A stretch of 64,000 bases of DNA from Caulobacteraceae bacterium (GCA_019748055.1 JAIEQC010000012.1:1-64000); one strand, 5' to 3'; counted from the first letter of the stretch, positions 25,535-34,811 are shown. Notes: generated from the letters alone by a model not told the origin. A program made the numbers and translations.

Positions 25535-26305
25535 TCAGGCGGCCTTGGCGGCGCGACCACGCGGACCCAGGAAGTATTCCTTGATCCACGGATGATCGGA
25601 ACGCTCAAGCTCGGAAACGGTCGCCTTGGCGACCACGCGTTTGTCGGCCAGCACCGCCACTTTGTCGGTGATCGCGTACAGGCTGTCGAGATCGTGGGTG
25701 ATCATGAAGACCGTCAGGCCCAGGTCGTCCGCCAGCTGGCGGATCAGCTCGTCGAACGCCGCAGCCCCGATCGGATCCAGCCCGGCCGTCGGTTCGTCGA
25801 GGAACAGCAGCTCGGGATCCAGAGCCAGCGCCCTCGCAAGGCCGACCCGCTTCTTCATGCCGCCGGACAACTCAGCAGGCTTCAGATGATGCGCCTCGGG
25901 CTTCAGGCCCACCATGGCGATCTTCATCTCGGCGATCTCATCGATCATCGGCAATGGCAGGCGCGTGTGCTCCACCAGCGGTGCGGCCACATTCTGCAGA
26001 ACCGTCAACGACGAGAACAGCGCCCCGCTCTGGAACAGGACGCCTGTGCGTCGCTCCACGTCGGCCGCCTCCTGCTTCGACAGGGTCGCCATGTCGCGAC
26101 CGAAGATCGAGACCGAACCGCCTTCCGGCTCCTTCAGGCCGATGATCGTGTTGAGCAGCACGGTCTTGCCGGTGCCCGACCCGCCGACGACGCCCAGCAC
26201 CTCGCCGCGCTCCACGCTGAGGTTCAGATCGTCATGAATGACGTGGTCGCCGAACTGGCTGAGCAGGCCGTGCACCTCGATGAGCGTCTCACTGGGCGCC
26301 GTCAC
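25535..26305 (-). CDS. mlaF: MlaF-like ABC transporter ATP-binding protein
   Basis: The 256-residue ATPase has Walker A GGSGTGKTVLL, the Q-loop LFQSGALFSSLTV, the signature LSGGMKKRVGLARALA, Walker B LLFLDEPTAGLDP and the switch His in ITHDLDS. ALFSSLTVLQNVAAPL is characteristic of the MlaF/Ttg2A branch. The start is GTG 26305, overlapping the permease stop; a much longer frame to 26962 is a shadow of that permease gene. It powers phospholipid movement between the membranes with MlaE and MlaD. Confidence 0.93.
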   Translation of the reverse strand: MTAPSETLIEVHGLLSQFGDHVIHDDLNLSVERGEVLGVVGGSGTGKTVLLNTIIGLKEPEGGSVSIFGRDMATLSKQEAADVERRTGVLFQSGALFSSLTVLQNVAAPLVEHTRLPLPMIDEIAEMKIAMVGLKPEAHHLKPAELSGGMKKRVGLARALALDPELLFLDEPTAGLDPIGAAAFDELIRQLADDLGLTVFMITHDLDSLYAITDKVAVLADKRVVAKATVSELERSDHPWIKEYFLGPRGRAAKAA

Positions 26306-27417
26306 AGGTTCAGCTCCAGATAGATCAGGGCGAACACGGCATCGAGGAAGATGATGGCGAAGATCGCCTGCACCACCGCCGCCGTCACCCGCCGCCCCAG
26401 GCTCTCGACGTCGCCCGCCACCGCCATCCCCTGCCGACAGCCGATCGCGGCCACGACCAGGGCGAAGACCGGCGCCTTCGACAGACCGACCATGGCGTGT
26501 TGAAACATGTTCGGATCGTCCTGCAGCCGCTGCATGAAGAAGGCCGGCCCCAGGTTCAGCGAACTCCACGTCACCAAAAGGCCGCCGAATAGCCCCGCGA
26601 TCATCGCCGCGAACGTCAGCAGCGGCAGCATGATCAGAAGCGCCGCCAATCGTGGGATGACCAGAGCCTGAAAGGCGTTGACGCCCATGACCTGCATGGC
26701 GTCGATCTCCTGGTTCATCCGCATCGACCCCACTTCGGCGGCGAAGGCGGAGGCGGAACGTCCGGCCAGCAGAACTGCGGTGATCACGACGGCGAACTCG
26801 CGCAACACCGACACGCCGATCAGTTGCACGGCGAACACGCCGGCGCCGAACTGGGTCAGCAGATCGACGCCAAGGAAGGCCACCACCGCCCCGATGAAGA
26901 AGTTCGTCACCATGACGATGGGCAAGGCGTCCAGTCCGGCCCGCTCCGCCTGGCTGACCCACGCGGCCCAGCGGATGCGGCCGGGATGCTTCAGCGCCGT
27001 TCCGGTCGCCGCGATCAGACGCCCGAGAAAGGCCAGCGAACGCGTCGCCTCGGCGGCGAAATCGTGCACGCCGTGGCCGATCTTGGAGAAGGTGCGCGTG
27101 AAGGCGTCCGGCTTTCGTCGCGGCGGGGCGCTTTGTCGCTCAAGGCGTTCGACCAGAGCATAGATGCGGCCCGCTTCCGGTCTGGACGTCCAATGCCCGT
27201 CGGAAAGCCCCGCGGCGCCTCCTTGAACGAGAGCGAGAGCCCCGGCGGTGTCGAAGCGTTGGAGGTCGTCGAGGTTCAGTCGGGAAACCTTGCGGCCTTC
27301 CAGCGCCGTTTCAAGGCGCTTGCCGGTCCGTCCGAGCGACGTGGTCGTCCAGTCGCCCGTCAGCGTCAGGCGAGCGCCGTCTTCCGCCTCCTCCAGTTGG
27401 AAGTCCGCTCTCGCCAT
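26302..27417 (-). CDS. mlaE: MlaE-like permease with N-terminal STAS-like domain
   Basis: The 371-residue protein joins a roughly 100-residue STAS-like domain (LTLTGDWTTTSLGRTGKRLE, FDTAGALALVQ) to an MlaE permease. The permease part has about five membrane segments and the family stretches LDALPIVMVTNFFIGAVVAF, GRSASAFAAEVGSMRMNQEIDA and CRQGMAVAGDVESLG. In E. coli the STAS partner MlaB is a separate protein; fusion to the permease is common in alphaproteobacteria. It is the first gene of the operon, followed by mlaF, mlaD and the lipoprotein. Confidence 0.93.
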   Translation of the reverse strand: MARADFQLEEAEDGARLTLTGDWTTTSLGRTGKRLETALEGRKVSRLNLDDLQRFDTAGALALVQGGAAGLSDGHWTSRPEAGRIYALVERLERQSAPPRRKPDAFTRTFSKIGHGVHDFAAEATRSLAFLGRLIAATGTALKHPGRIRWAAWVSQAERAGLDALPIVMVTNFFIGAVVAFLGVDLLTQFGAGVFAVQLIGVSVLREFAVVITAVLLAGRSASAFAAEVGSMRMNQEIDAMQVMGVNAFQALVIPRLAALLIMLPLLTFAAMIAGLFGGLLVTWSSLNLGPAFFMQRLQDDPNMFQHAMVGLSKAPVFALVVAAIGCRQGMAVAGDVESLGRRVTAAVVQAIFAIIFLDAVFALIYLELNL

Positions 27418-27469
27418 GCGTTCTGCTTAAAGCGAGCCGCGGTTTCTGACCATACGACGCAAACTCGCG

Positions 27470-28387
27470 TCAGCGCAGGAGGTTCAACAGCGATACCTGG
27501 CGAAGCTGGTTGATCACCTGGGCGGACGCCTGCATGGCCACCTGCGACAGCTCCAGATCCGTCAGAGCCTTGGCCAGATCTGCGTCGGTCCTCTCGGAAA
27601 CCAGGGCCTCAAGCGCATCCCTTTGATCCTCTTGGGCCTTCAGCACGTCGTCGACGCGGTTCTGGATGGACCCGTTGCGGGCGGCCCGGTCCGTGATGGC
27701 CTCGCGCGCATCGTCGAGACGCGCGAGGCGCGCGGTGAGGAAGTCGCGAGTGGCGTCATCCAGCGGACCGGTGATCGGCGTCGTCTCGTGGCGTCTCTGA
27801 ATCTCGTGGAAGATGCGGAAGAGGTCAGCGCCCAGATCGTCGGCGAGGAAACCCGTTTCCAGGGTCGTGCCCTCGTCCAGACGCGACACCTGAACGAGGG
27901 CGTCGTTGACGAAGCCGTCGTCCGGATCGACCAGGGCGGACAGTTCCGCGAGGGTCCGGGGGGTCACCGGCGCTTCGGCCGACGCACCGCCCGCGAACAG
28001 ATAGCGGCCCTGATGCTTGGCGTTCAGTCCGTCCAGCGAGATCTGGAACTGTCCCTGGAGTTCCAGCATCAGACCGTCGAGGCGGCCGGAGGCGAGGGCT
28101 CCGGCGATCGCCTCGCGGGCCCCGGCGGCCCCGTCGGCCACGCGGCCGAGCGCGAGATTCTGGCTGGACAGACGCGCCGCCGCGGCCTTGCCAGCGTCGA
28201 TGAAACCGCCGATCCGGCTCTGGGCCGACTTGAGCGCGGTGAGGGACTCCGAAGACCGCCCGAAACCCACGAGGTCGGTCGCGTTCTTCTGGGTCGAGAC
28301 CCTCTGCTGGGCCTCTTGCGAGCGCAGCTGCGACCCCATCAGGTCAAGCAGGGCCGACTGGTAATTGCCGAAGGTGGAAACCCGCAT
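27470..28387 (-). CDS. flgL: Flagellar hook-filament junction protein FlgL
   Basis: The 305-residue protein is a flagellin-fold protein with conserved ends: VSTFGNYQSALLDLMGSQLR and QQRVSTQKNATD at the N-terminus, and ALTDLELSQVAMQASAQVI plus SLLNLLR at the C-terminus. It forms the junction between hook and filament with FlgK. ATG 28387 is chosen; a GTG directly before it (28390) is also in frame. The start overlaps the flgK stop, so the two are co-translated. Confidence 0.93.
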   Translation of the reverse strand: MRVSTFGNYQSALLDLMGSQLRSQEAQQRVSTQKNATDLVGFGRSSESLTALKSAQSRIGGFIDAGKAAAARLSSQNLALGRVADGAAGAREAIAGALASGRLDGLMLELQGQFQISLDGLNAKHQGRYLFAGGASAEAPVTPRTLAELSALVDPDDGFVNDALVQVSRLDEGTTLETGFLADDLGADLFRIFHEIQRRHETTPITGPLDDATRDFLTARLARLDDAREAITDRAARNGSIQNRVDDVLKAQEDQRDALEALVSERTDADLAKALTDLELSQVAMQASAQVINQLRQVSLLNLLR

Positions 28388-30504
28388 CACACGATCCCCA
28401 GAAGGACGTCGTAAAGATCCTTGGCCGCCTGGATCAGCCGCGCCGAGGCGTTGAAGGCCTGCTGATAAGTGGTCATCAGCACCAGTTCCTCGTCCAGGTT
28501 CACGCCCTCGTGGGCGCGCTGACGCCCGTACGCCTCGGTCCGCAGGGCCTCCGCGCTCTCGGCGCGGCTCTTCGCCACGGCCGCGCGGCCGCCGACGTCG
28601 CCGGCCAGCTCCGACGCATAGCGGGACACCGACGAGGCCCCGCCCACCGATTCCCCCGCCGCGTCGAACACGCTGGAGATCTGCCCTGCGTCCGCGAGCA
28701 CAAGACCGCCCCTGCCGTCCCCGGACGTGAACGCCCGGGCCCCGGTCGCCACGGCGAAATCAGCCTGAGCCAAGCCTAACAGCGCCGGATTGCGCCGGAT
28801 GTCGGCCCGAAGGGCGAAACCGTCGGCGCGGGACGCGCGGACCCCCGCCCCGATCCCGAAAAGCTCGGTCATCGACAGGCCGGAAGCGGAGTGGCTGGTC
28901 CTGTCTTCGAGCACGGACAACCGCGGCGCGGGGGTGACGGCGCTCACGAAGGCCAGGGAACCGTCGGCACGCAGCTGGAACGTGCCCTGGCCGCCCAGGC
29001 CCGTCGCGGGACTGTTCAAGGCCGCCAGCATGTCCGCCATCGTTCCGCCGGCAGGAACGGCGACCGTCACGTCACGGATCCGTGCGCCGGTCTCGCCCGT
29101 CAGGCGCAGCGTCAACGTCTGGCCGGCCGTGAACCCGTGAGGGGACGTCGCCGACAACCCTGTGGCGTAAAGAGCCGGGCGATCGGTCGTCACGAGATCG
29201 TTCAGGCCGAAGAAGTGCGACAGCCCCATACCCAGCTTGCGCGCCGGCAGGGCCGGATCGTCGACGACCGCAACTCCCCGACCCGTCGTCGCGGTGACGC
29301 TGAGACGCCCCTCCACGAAGGTCGCCGTGCCGGAGGCCCCCAGTCGGGTGTTCAACTCGGCAAGGAAGCCCGACAGCGGCACGGTCGTGCCTCCAACATC
29401 CACGGATCCCGCGCCGTCGAAGTTCAGATCGACACGTGTCTGTACCACTCCGGCCGCATCGGTGATCAGAACGGCGGTCCGGCCGTTGAATCCGGCGAGC
29501 GCGACGTCCAGCGCAGAGCCCACGTTGCGCCCGGTCAGGCTCTGCGGCGCCGGCACGGCCGTGTTGGCGTTGTGCGCCCGGTTCAGTTCGTCGGCCGCGC
29601 GCGTGAGCAGCTCGGCCAAACGCTCCGCCGCCTGCGGCGCGTCGAGGTCGCGCAACTCGACCAGCCCCTTGATCTCGCCTGAGGTGACGCCGTCCAGAAG
29701 AGGCCGCTTCTGGCCCCTCGGCTCCGTGACCCAGATCTCGTTGAAGCTGCTCTCCGCGTTGATCACGCCGGCGCGCGCATAGTCGAGCGTGGCGTAGCCA
29801 TCGCCCGCCAGCAGGGCCCCGCCGTTGGTCCGGATGGACACCCCGCCTACGTTCCGCTGCGAGACGCGCACGTCGAGGATGCCAGCCAACTCGTCGATGA
29901 GCTTGGCCTGCGCGGCCTCTGCTCCCGACGCGTCTTCGTTCACGACGGTGGCCTTGGCGATCTGGACGTTCAGGGACTCGATCTGCTGCAGCAGGCCGTT
30001 GGCGCGATCGACGGCGCTCTTGATGCGGCCGTCGGCGTCCTCACGCACGGATTGGATCTGGCGGGAAATCCGCGCGCCTTCATCGAAAAGCGACTGGATG
30101 CCGAAGATGGCCGCCTGACGCGCCGGCGAGGACGCGGGGTCCTCGGCCGTCGTGGCGAAGGCTGCGAACATCTCGTCGACCTGGGCGAAAAAGCCGCCCG
30201 TCCCGCCCGGGTCCCCGAACAGCCCCTGGATGCGGTCGAACAGTTCGTAGCGCACGCCCTGACGCTGGGCGTCGGCCGACGCAGACATGCTGGCGGCCTG
30301 CAGGAAGCGGTCGGTGGCCAGGCGCACCCGCGTGACCTCGACGCCTACGCCCACGCCTTGACTGACGAGTGAGCTCTGCTCGGCGACCTTGCGGACGTAG
30401 CCGGGCGTGTTGACGTTGGCCACATTGTCCGAAACGACGCGCAGCTGCATCTGGGCCGTCGTCAGGCCGGACTGGCCGGCGTTCATGATCGAGTTCAGAG
30501 ACAC
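28387..30504 (-). CDS. flgK: Flagellar hook-associated protein FlgK
   Basis: The 705-residue protein has the rod/hook-family N-terminus (SIMNAGQSGLTTAQMQLRVV, SDNVANVNTPGYVRK) and the C-terminus VNLDEELVLMTTYQQAFNAS, ARLIQAAKDLYDVLLGIV. It is secreted by the flagellar export apparatus. GTG 30504 is the start, preceded by AGGAG; the open frame continues to 30690 without coding character. A sigma-54-like element on the same strand at 30632-30646 lies 128 bases upstream. The gene runs away from fliK-flgD-flgE. Confidence 0.94.
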   Translation of the reverse strand: MSLNSIMNAGQSGLTTAQMQLRVVSDNVANVNTPGYVRKVAEQSSLVSQGVGVGVEVTRVRLATDRFLQAASMSASADAQRQGVRYELFDRIQGLFGDPGGTGGFFAQVDEMFAAFATTAEDPASSPARQAAIFGIQSLFDEGARISRQIQSVREDADGRIKSAVDRANGLLQQIESLNVQIAKATVVNEDASGAEAAQAKLIDELAGILDVRVSQRNVGGVSIRTNGGALLAGDGYATLDYARAGVINAESSFNEIWVTEPRGQKRPLLDGVTSGEIKGLVELRDLDAPQAAERLAELLTRAADELNRAHNANTAVPAPQSLTGRNVGSALDVALAGFNGRTAVLITDAAGVVQTRVDLNFDGAGSVDVGGTTVPLSGFLAELNTRLGASGTATFVEGRLSVTATTGRGVAVVDDPALPARKLGMGLSHFFGLNDLVTTDRPALYATGLSATSPHGFTAGQTLTLRLTGETGARIRDVTVAVPAGGTMADMLAALNSPATGLGGQGTFQLRADGSLAFVSAVTPAPRLSVLEDRTSHSASGLSMTELFGIGAGVRASRADGFALRADIRRNPALLGLAQADFAVATGARAFTSGDGRGGLVLADAGQISSVFDAAGESVGGASSVSRYASELAGDVGGRAAVAKSRAESAEALRTEAYGRQRAHEGVNLDEELVLMTTYQQAFNASARLIQAAKDLYDVLLGIV

Positions 30505-30631
30505 CTTGCGTCTCCTGAACTGGGCAAAGCCTGCACCCGGACGCGCGAAATTTGCCGCCCTGACGCGTACGCCAAGTAGCTGAAATGCTTGATGTGTCGA
30601 CTGATGCGTCGGGTCATGGACCGGATGGCGC

Positions 30632-30646
30632 GCAAGGACCGGACCA
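30632..30646 (-). promoter_or_regulatory. Sigma-54-like promoter for flgK-flgL
   Basis: Read on the minus strand the sequence is TGGTCCG-GTCC-TTGC, against the consensus TGGCACG-N4-TTGC. The invariant GG and GC have the right spacing, with two mismatches. It lies about 128 bases before the flgK GTG. Sigma-54 promoters drive middle and late flagellar operons in Caulobacter. Confidence 0.5.
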
Positions 30647-30783
30647 ATCGGCCCGAGTGGCCGGCGCCGGGCAAAAACAGGTCCTGACACGGCAAGAATG
30701 GCCGCCGATGGCGAGCGACGAACGGCACGCCGCGGGAAGAATTTCTTCTTCTAAATCAGAATCCTGAATGTCGTCTCAGAGAG

Positions 30784-30798
30784 TGGCCCGGAGCTTGC
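30784..30798 (+). promoter_or_regulatory. Sigma-54-like promoter for fliK-flgD-flgE
   Basis: The sequence TGGCCCG-GAGC-TTGC has one mismatch to the consensus TGGCACG-N4-TTGC. Transcription would start near 30810, about 50 bases before the fliK ATG at 30863. Together with the divergent element at 30632-30646 it accounts for the 358-base gap between flgK and fliK. Activator (FlbD-type) sites were not identified. Confidence 0.65.
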
Positions 30799-30862
30799 GC
30801 CAGGCTCCGGAGACCCATGGGCGCAGCAGGCGCCGCCGCCATCACCTCCATTCCGGTGCTCG

Positions 30863-32155
30863 ATGCTCGCCCAGAGCCTGTTCGCCCTCGCCACACCCGT
30901 CGCGCCCCAAGCCGGCGACGCACCCGTCGCCCCGGCGGACGGTGAGTTCGGCCGTCTGGTCGACGTGGCGACGCGTGCGGCGGAGCCACAAGGGGAGGCG
31001 CAACCCGATAAGCCCGCCGCCGCCGCCACCGACTGGACCGGTCCCCAGATCCTGCCGGGCGCGGACACCCAGTCCAAGATCAAGGGCGACCTGCACCCGA
31101 GGCCGGAGGTTCTTCCAGGGGAGCCGGGGCCCAAGACCGGGGACCAGCCGTCGCCCGACCCCGAAGTGCTTCCGGGCCCTTCCGCCGATCCGGCTTCGCC
31201 GCCGACCGCAGTCCTGACCAAGGCCGCACCGACGGAGGACGATCCCTCGCCTGAAATCCTGCCGACGTCGGTTGGTCCTGACGGGTCGCCGCGCCCAGAA
31301 ATCCTGCCCTTCACCTTCGGACCCGGCGCCACGCCGCTCGAAAAGGCCGCGCCAGCTCAGACCGTTGCGGCCGACGCGCCGGCGGCGCCCTCTCCGGCCC
31401 AGGCGACGCCGACGACGACCGCCGACGCCATGCCCTTGCGCAGCGACGCGTTGGAAAGTCCGGCCGCCTCAAGCGCCGACGCTGAAGTCACGCCCTCCAC
31501 GACCCCTGAGACGGCGACGAACCCCGCCCGGCCTGCGGCCGAATCCGCGAACGTCCCCATCCCGGAACGCACGGCCCCGGTCGGCACGAAGACGCCGACG
31601 GCACAGACGATGGAGCCCGCCCGCGTCGACCCGCCGCCTGCTACCGCGTCGGCCGATCCCACGATCGCGCCGTCGGTGGACCCCGGCACGCCGACGGCCC
31701 AGACCTCCATGGTCGGCCTGTCGCGCGTGGCGCATGAGACTCTGGCCGACCTGACGGCGCAGATCGTCAAACGACTGGAAGGCAAGGTCACCCGGTTCGA
31801 GATGGCCCTCACGCCCGAGGATCTGGGTCGCGTCGACGTCAGCCTGGAGATGGGCGAGGACGGCTCCCTGACCGCGCGCCTGGCCTTCGACACGCCCGCC
31901 GCCGCCGCCGAGATGCGCGCCCAGGTCGATCAGCTGCGCCGGCAGCTGGAGCAGGCCGGCTTCCAGCTGGCCCGCGACGCCCTGGGCTTCTCGCACCGCG
32001 ACGGCTCCTCGCCCCAGCAGGACCGGTTCGAGCGCCGCCAGAACCGCGCCTTCGCCGCCGCCCGCGACCTGGCCGACCGCGTCGAAGCCGCCCCGCTGAT
32101 TAACCTGTCCCTTTCGCTTGGATCGACGCGCGACCGCGTCGACGTGAAGGTCTGA
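30863..32155 (+). CDS. fliK: Flagellar hook-length control protein FliK
   Basis: The 430-residue protein has a long Pro/Ala-rich disordered N-terminal part and a compact C-terminal domain (about residues 285-390): VTRFEMALTPEDLGRVDVSL and QVDQLRRQLEQAGFQLARDA match the FliK C-terminal domain that contacts FlhB. The N-terminal part holds five spaced copies of a P-[QE]-[IV]-LP motif between about residues 60 and 150. The N-terminal region in FliK acts as a molecular ruler. It is the first gene of a fliK-flgD-flgE transcription unit behind a sigma-54-like promoter. Confidence 0.85.
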   Translation: MLAQSLFALATPVAPQAGDAPVAPADGEFGRLVDVATRAAEPQGEAQPDKPAAAATDWTGPQILPGADTQSKIKGDLHPRPEVLPGEPGPKTGDQPSPDPEVLPGPSADPASPPTAVLTKAAPTEDDPSPEILPTSVGPDGSPRPEILPFTFGPGATPLEKAAPAQTVAADAPAAPSPAQATPTTTADAMPLRSDALESPAASSADAEVTPSTTPETATNPARPAAESANVPIPERTAPVGTKTPTAQTMEPARVDPPPATASADPTIAPSVDPGTPTAQTSMVGLSRVAHETLADLTAQIVKRLEGKVTRFEMALTPEDLGRVDVSLEMGEDGSLTARLAFDTPAAAAEMRAQVDQLRRQLEQAGFQLARDALGFSHRDGSSPQQDRFERRQNRAFAAARDLADRVEAAPLINLSLSLGSTRDRVDVKV

Positions 32156-32159
32156 ACCC

Positions 32160-32873
32160 ATGGTCGACGCCGTCACCACAGCCTCGGACGCCAGCAGCCG
32201 GATCGGCTCGAGCTCGGCCCTGCTGAGCCAGAATTTCGAGACCTTTCTGGCCCTTCTGACCGCACAGCTGAAGAACCAAGATCCGCTCTCGCCAGTCGAC
32301 TCCAACGAGTTCACCGGCCAGCTGACCCAGATGGCCGGGGTCGAGCAGCAACTGCTGACCAACGACCTGTTGACCGCCATCCTGCAGGGACAGGGCGGCG
32401 GAGGGCTGACGGGAGCGACGACCTACATCGGGCGCGACGCGACCGCGGTCTGGTCGGCCGTTCGGGCCGAAAACGGATCGGCGACCTGGAGCTATGAGCT
32501 TGCGGGCGCGGCCTCGACCGCCAAGGTTCAGGTCTTCGACGCTTCCGGGCGCATGGTTCACGAAGCCGACGCTCCGGAGCGGGGCGACGGCGTTCATGAC
32601 TTCACGTGGGACGGCGCCCAGGACGGCCAGGTCTACACTCTGAAGGTCACCGCGCAGGACGCCGGCGGCGGCGCCGTTCAGTCCCAAGTGCTGGTCCGCG
32701 GCCGCGTGACCGGCGTCGAGATGTACGACGGCCAGCCCTACCTCACGATCGGCACGTCGATCCTGCCGCTGTCGGCCGTGATCGCCGTCGAAGAAGCCCG
32801 GGCGGCCCCCGCAGAACCCGAAGCCGAGGCTTCGATCCTGTCCGCCCTCAATCCCATGAAACTGTTTTCGTAA
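32160..32873 (+). CDS. flgD: Flagellar hook capping protein FlgD
   Basis: The 237-residue hook assembly chaperone has the conserved N-terminal block NFETFLALLTAQLKNQDPLS and PVDSNEFTGQLTQMAGVEQQ, followed by FlgD Ig-like and tudor-like domains (VQVFDASGRMVHE, HDFTWDGAQDGQVYTLKVTA). It caps the growing hook so that FlgE can polymerise. It begins 4 bases after fliK and ends 12 bases before flgE. Confidence 0.95.
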   Translation: MVDAVTTASDASSRIGSSSALLSQNFETFLALLTAQLKNQDPLSPVDSNEFTGQLTQMAGVEQQLLTNDLLTAILQGQGGGGLTGATTYIGRDATAVWSAVRAENGSATWSYELAGAASTAKVQVFDASGRMVHEADAPERGDGVHDFTWDGAQDGQVYTLKVTAQDAGGGAVQSQVLVRGRVTGVEMYDGQPYLTIGTSILPLSAVIAVEEARAAPAEPEAEASILSALNPMKLFS

Positions 32874-32885
32874 CGGAGCCGCGCC

Positions 32886-34340
32886 ATGTCCATCAACAGC
32901 GCCCTTCTCGCCGGCGTGTCCGGCCTGACCGCCAACTCGGCGGCCCTCGCCGCCATTTCCCAGAATATCGCGAACGTGAACACCGTCGGCTACAAGCGCA
33001 CGGCCGGTGAGTTCCAGACCGTGATCAACAGCCAGTCGCAAGGGGCCGGCTACTCCGCCGGCGGCGTCCTGGCCTCGGCCCGCCACTACACCAGCCAGAA
33101 CGGCCAGCTGCAGCGCACGACCTCCTCGACCGACCTCGGCATCTCAGGGCAGGGCTTCTTCGTCGTCACGGAGAAGGCGGAAAACCTCGAGGTCACCGAC
33201 AGCCGCCTGTTCACCCGCGCCGGCGCCTTCCGCGTCGACAACATGGGTTACCTGAAGAACACCGCCGGTCTGTATCTGCAGGGCTGGCCGGTCGACACCG
33301 AGGGGAACATCACGACGGACCCGTCCGACCTGAACCGCCTGCGGACGATCAACGTCGGCTCGGTCGGCGGCACGGCCGAGGCCACCACCCGCATCCAGCT
33401 GAACGCCAACATCAAGTCCAGCCAGACCGTGTCGGCTGAGGCCACAGCCGCTGCGGCGGTGCCTCCCGGCGCCGACGCCTATGACCCGCTGACCAACTCC
33501 ATGGCCATGTGGGATCCCGAAACCGGGGCCGGCGTGAAGCCGGACTTCGAGCTGACGATCCCGGTGTCCGACTCCAAGGGCGGTCAGCGCACCATCGCCA
33601 TCTCCTTCCTGAAGAGCACGACGCCGAACCAGTGGTATTCGGAAATCCGCGCGGTGCCGGCCGACGACATCGTGACCGGAGCGGGTCTGACGAACGGGCA
33701 GATCAAGACGGGTCTGGTCGCCTTCACCCAGGACGGACGCCTGGACGTCGACGCCATGGCGGCTCTCGGGGCCGCCGCTCTGTTCGACGATCCGGCCGCC
33801 GCCACGCTGACGTTCGGCGCTTCGGATTCCGGGGCTCCGGCCGCCGGCGCGGTCGCCTGGGCCCCCGGTCTGGGCATCGACGACCAGGTTCTCAGCTTCG
33901 ACCTGACGGCCGCGGCGGGCGGCCTGACCCAGTACGACAGCGCCTCGGTCGTTCAGGCCGTGCTGACCAACGGCACCGCCTTCGGCAACCTGTCGGAGGT
34001 CAAGATCGACGAGACGGGCTTCGTCACCGCCATCTTCGACAACGGCGTGACGCGCCGCATCGCCCAGATCGCCGTCGCCACCTTCCCCAGCCCCGACGCC
34101 CTGCTGCAGACCAGCGGCAACGCCTATCGCGTCAGCCAAGGGTCAGGCACCTACAACCTGAAGACCGCCGGATCCGGCGGCGCAGGCACCATCGGCTCGT
34201 CCCAGCTCGAGGCCTCGACCGTCGATCTGTCGGCCGAGTTCACCGGCCTGATCACCACCCAGCGGGCCTATTCCGCCTCGTCCAAGATCATCACCACGGC
34301 CGACGAAATGCTGGCCGAGCTGATCAGCATCAAGCGCTGA
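32886..34340 (+). CDS. flgE: Flagellar hook protein FlgE
   Basis: The 484-residue protein has the hook-family N-terminus (SALLAGVSGLTANSAALAAI, SQNIANVNTVGYKRT), LGISGQGFFVV and the C-terminus LSAEFTGLITTQRAYSASSK, IITTADEMLAELISIKR. It polymerises into the hook. It is somewhat shorter than the hook protein I recall for Caulobacter crescentus, with differences expected in the variable middle domains. The next gene is sciP, the same order as in Caulobacter. Confidence 0.95.
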   Translation: MSINSALLAGVSGLTANSAALAAISQNIANVNTVGYKRTAGEFQTVINSQSQGAGYSAGGVLASARHYTSQNGQLQRTTSSTDLGISGQGFFVVTEKAENLEVTDSRLFTRAGAFRVDNMGYLKNTAGLYLQGWPVDTEGNITTDPSDLNRLRTINVGSVGGTAEATTRIQLNANIKSSQTVSAEATAAAAVPPGADAYDPLTNSMAMWDPETGAGVKPDFELTIPVSDSKGGQRTIAISFLKSTTPNQWYSEIRAVPADDIVTGAGLTNGQIKTGLVAFTQDGRLDVDAMAALGAAALFDDPAAATLTFGASDSGAPAAGAVAWAPGLGIDDQVLSFDLTAAAGGLTQYDSASVVQAVLTNGTAFGNLSEVKIDETGFVTAIFDNGVTRRIAQIAVATFPSPDALLQTSGNAYRVSQGSGTYNLKTAGSGGAGTIGSSQLEASTVDLSAEFTGLITTQRAYSASSKIITTADEMLAELISIKR

Positions 34341-34432
34341 CGACGCGTCGGGGGGCTGAATGACCGACGTTCGCATTCTGAATCGAAGGTGGCCGACCGC
34401 CGCGGTGGGTAAGGCCTCCTTCACCACGCCGC

Positions 34433-34447
34433 TTAAACGGCCCTTAG
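34433..34447 (+). promoter_or_regulatory. CtrA-like box upstream of sciP
   Basis: The sequence TTAA-N7-TTAG differs from the full CtrA site TTAA-N7-TTAA at the last base. It lies 53 bases before the sciP ATG, a position suited to activation. CtrA control of sciP is known in Caulobacter; the site supports the same loop here. Confidence 0.6.
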
Positions 34448-34499
34448 CGGCACGCGGGTATGGTCCGTCCCGTGATGGTTGGTGAAGAGGCATAAGCCC

Positions 34500-34784
34500 A
34501 TGCTGCAAGAGCGTAGAGTCAACGGCAAAGGCGAGCAGTACGTGGTCGGCCCGACGGGCACGCCCCTGACGCTGCGCGACCTGCCGCCGCCGAACACGGA
34601 CCGATGGGTCATCCGGCGCAAGGCCGAGGTCGTGGCCGCCGTGCGCGGCGGGCTGCTGTCGATCGACGACGCCCTGAACCGCTACGGCATCACCGCCGAA
34701 GAGTTCTCCGCCTGGCAGGTCGCCATCGACAAGTGGGGCATGCAGGGCCTCCGCACGACCCGGATTCAGCACTACCGCTCGTAA
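34500..34784 (+). CDS. sciP: CtrA inhibitor SciP (DUF1153 protein)
   Basis: The 94-residue protein matches the SciP/DUF1153 family: [20 protein letters not shown], then [20 protein letters not shown], a helix-turn-helix ([20 protein letters not shown]) and [11 protein letters not shown]. In Caulobacter SciP binds CtrA in swarmer cells and blocks activation of CtrA targets, and sciP follows the hook gene, as here. ATG 34500 has a GAAGAGG ribosome-binding site; an in-frame TTG at 34479 is less likely. The CtrA-like box upstream suggests feedback. Confidence 0.92.
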   Translation: MLQERRVNGKGEQYVVGPTGTPLTLRDLPPPNTDRWVIRRKAEVVAAVRGGLLSIDDALNRYGITAEEFSAWQVAIDKWGMQGLRTTRIQHYRS

Positions 34785-34811
34785 TCCCCTCCCCCCTCCT
34801 TACGAGCCGAA

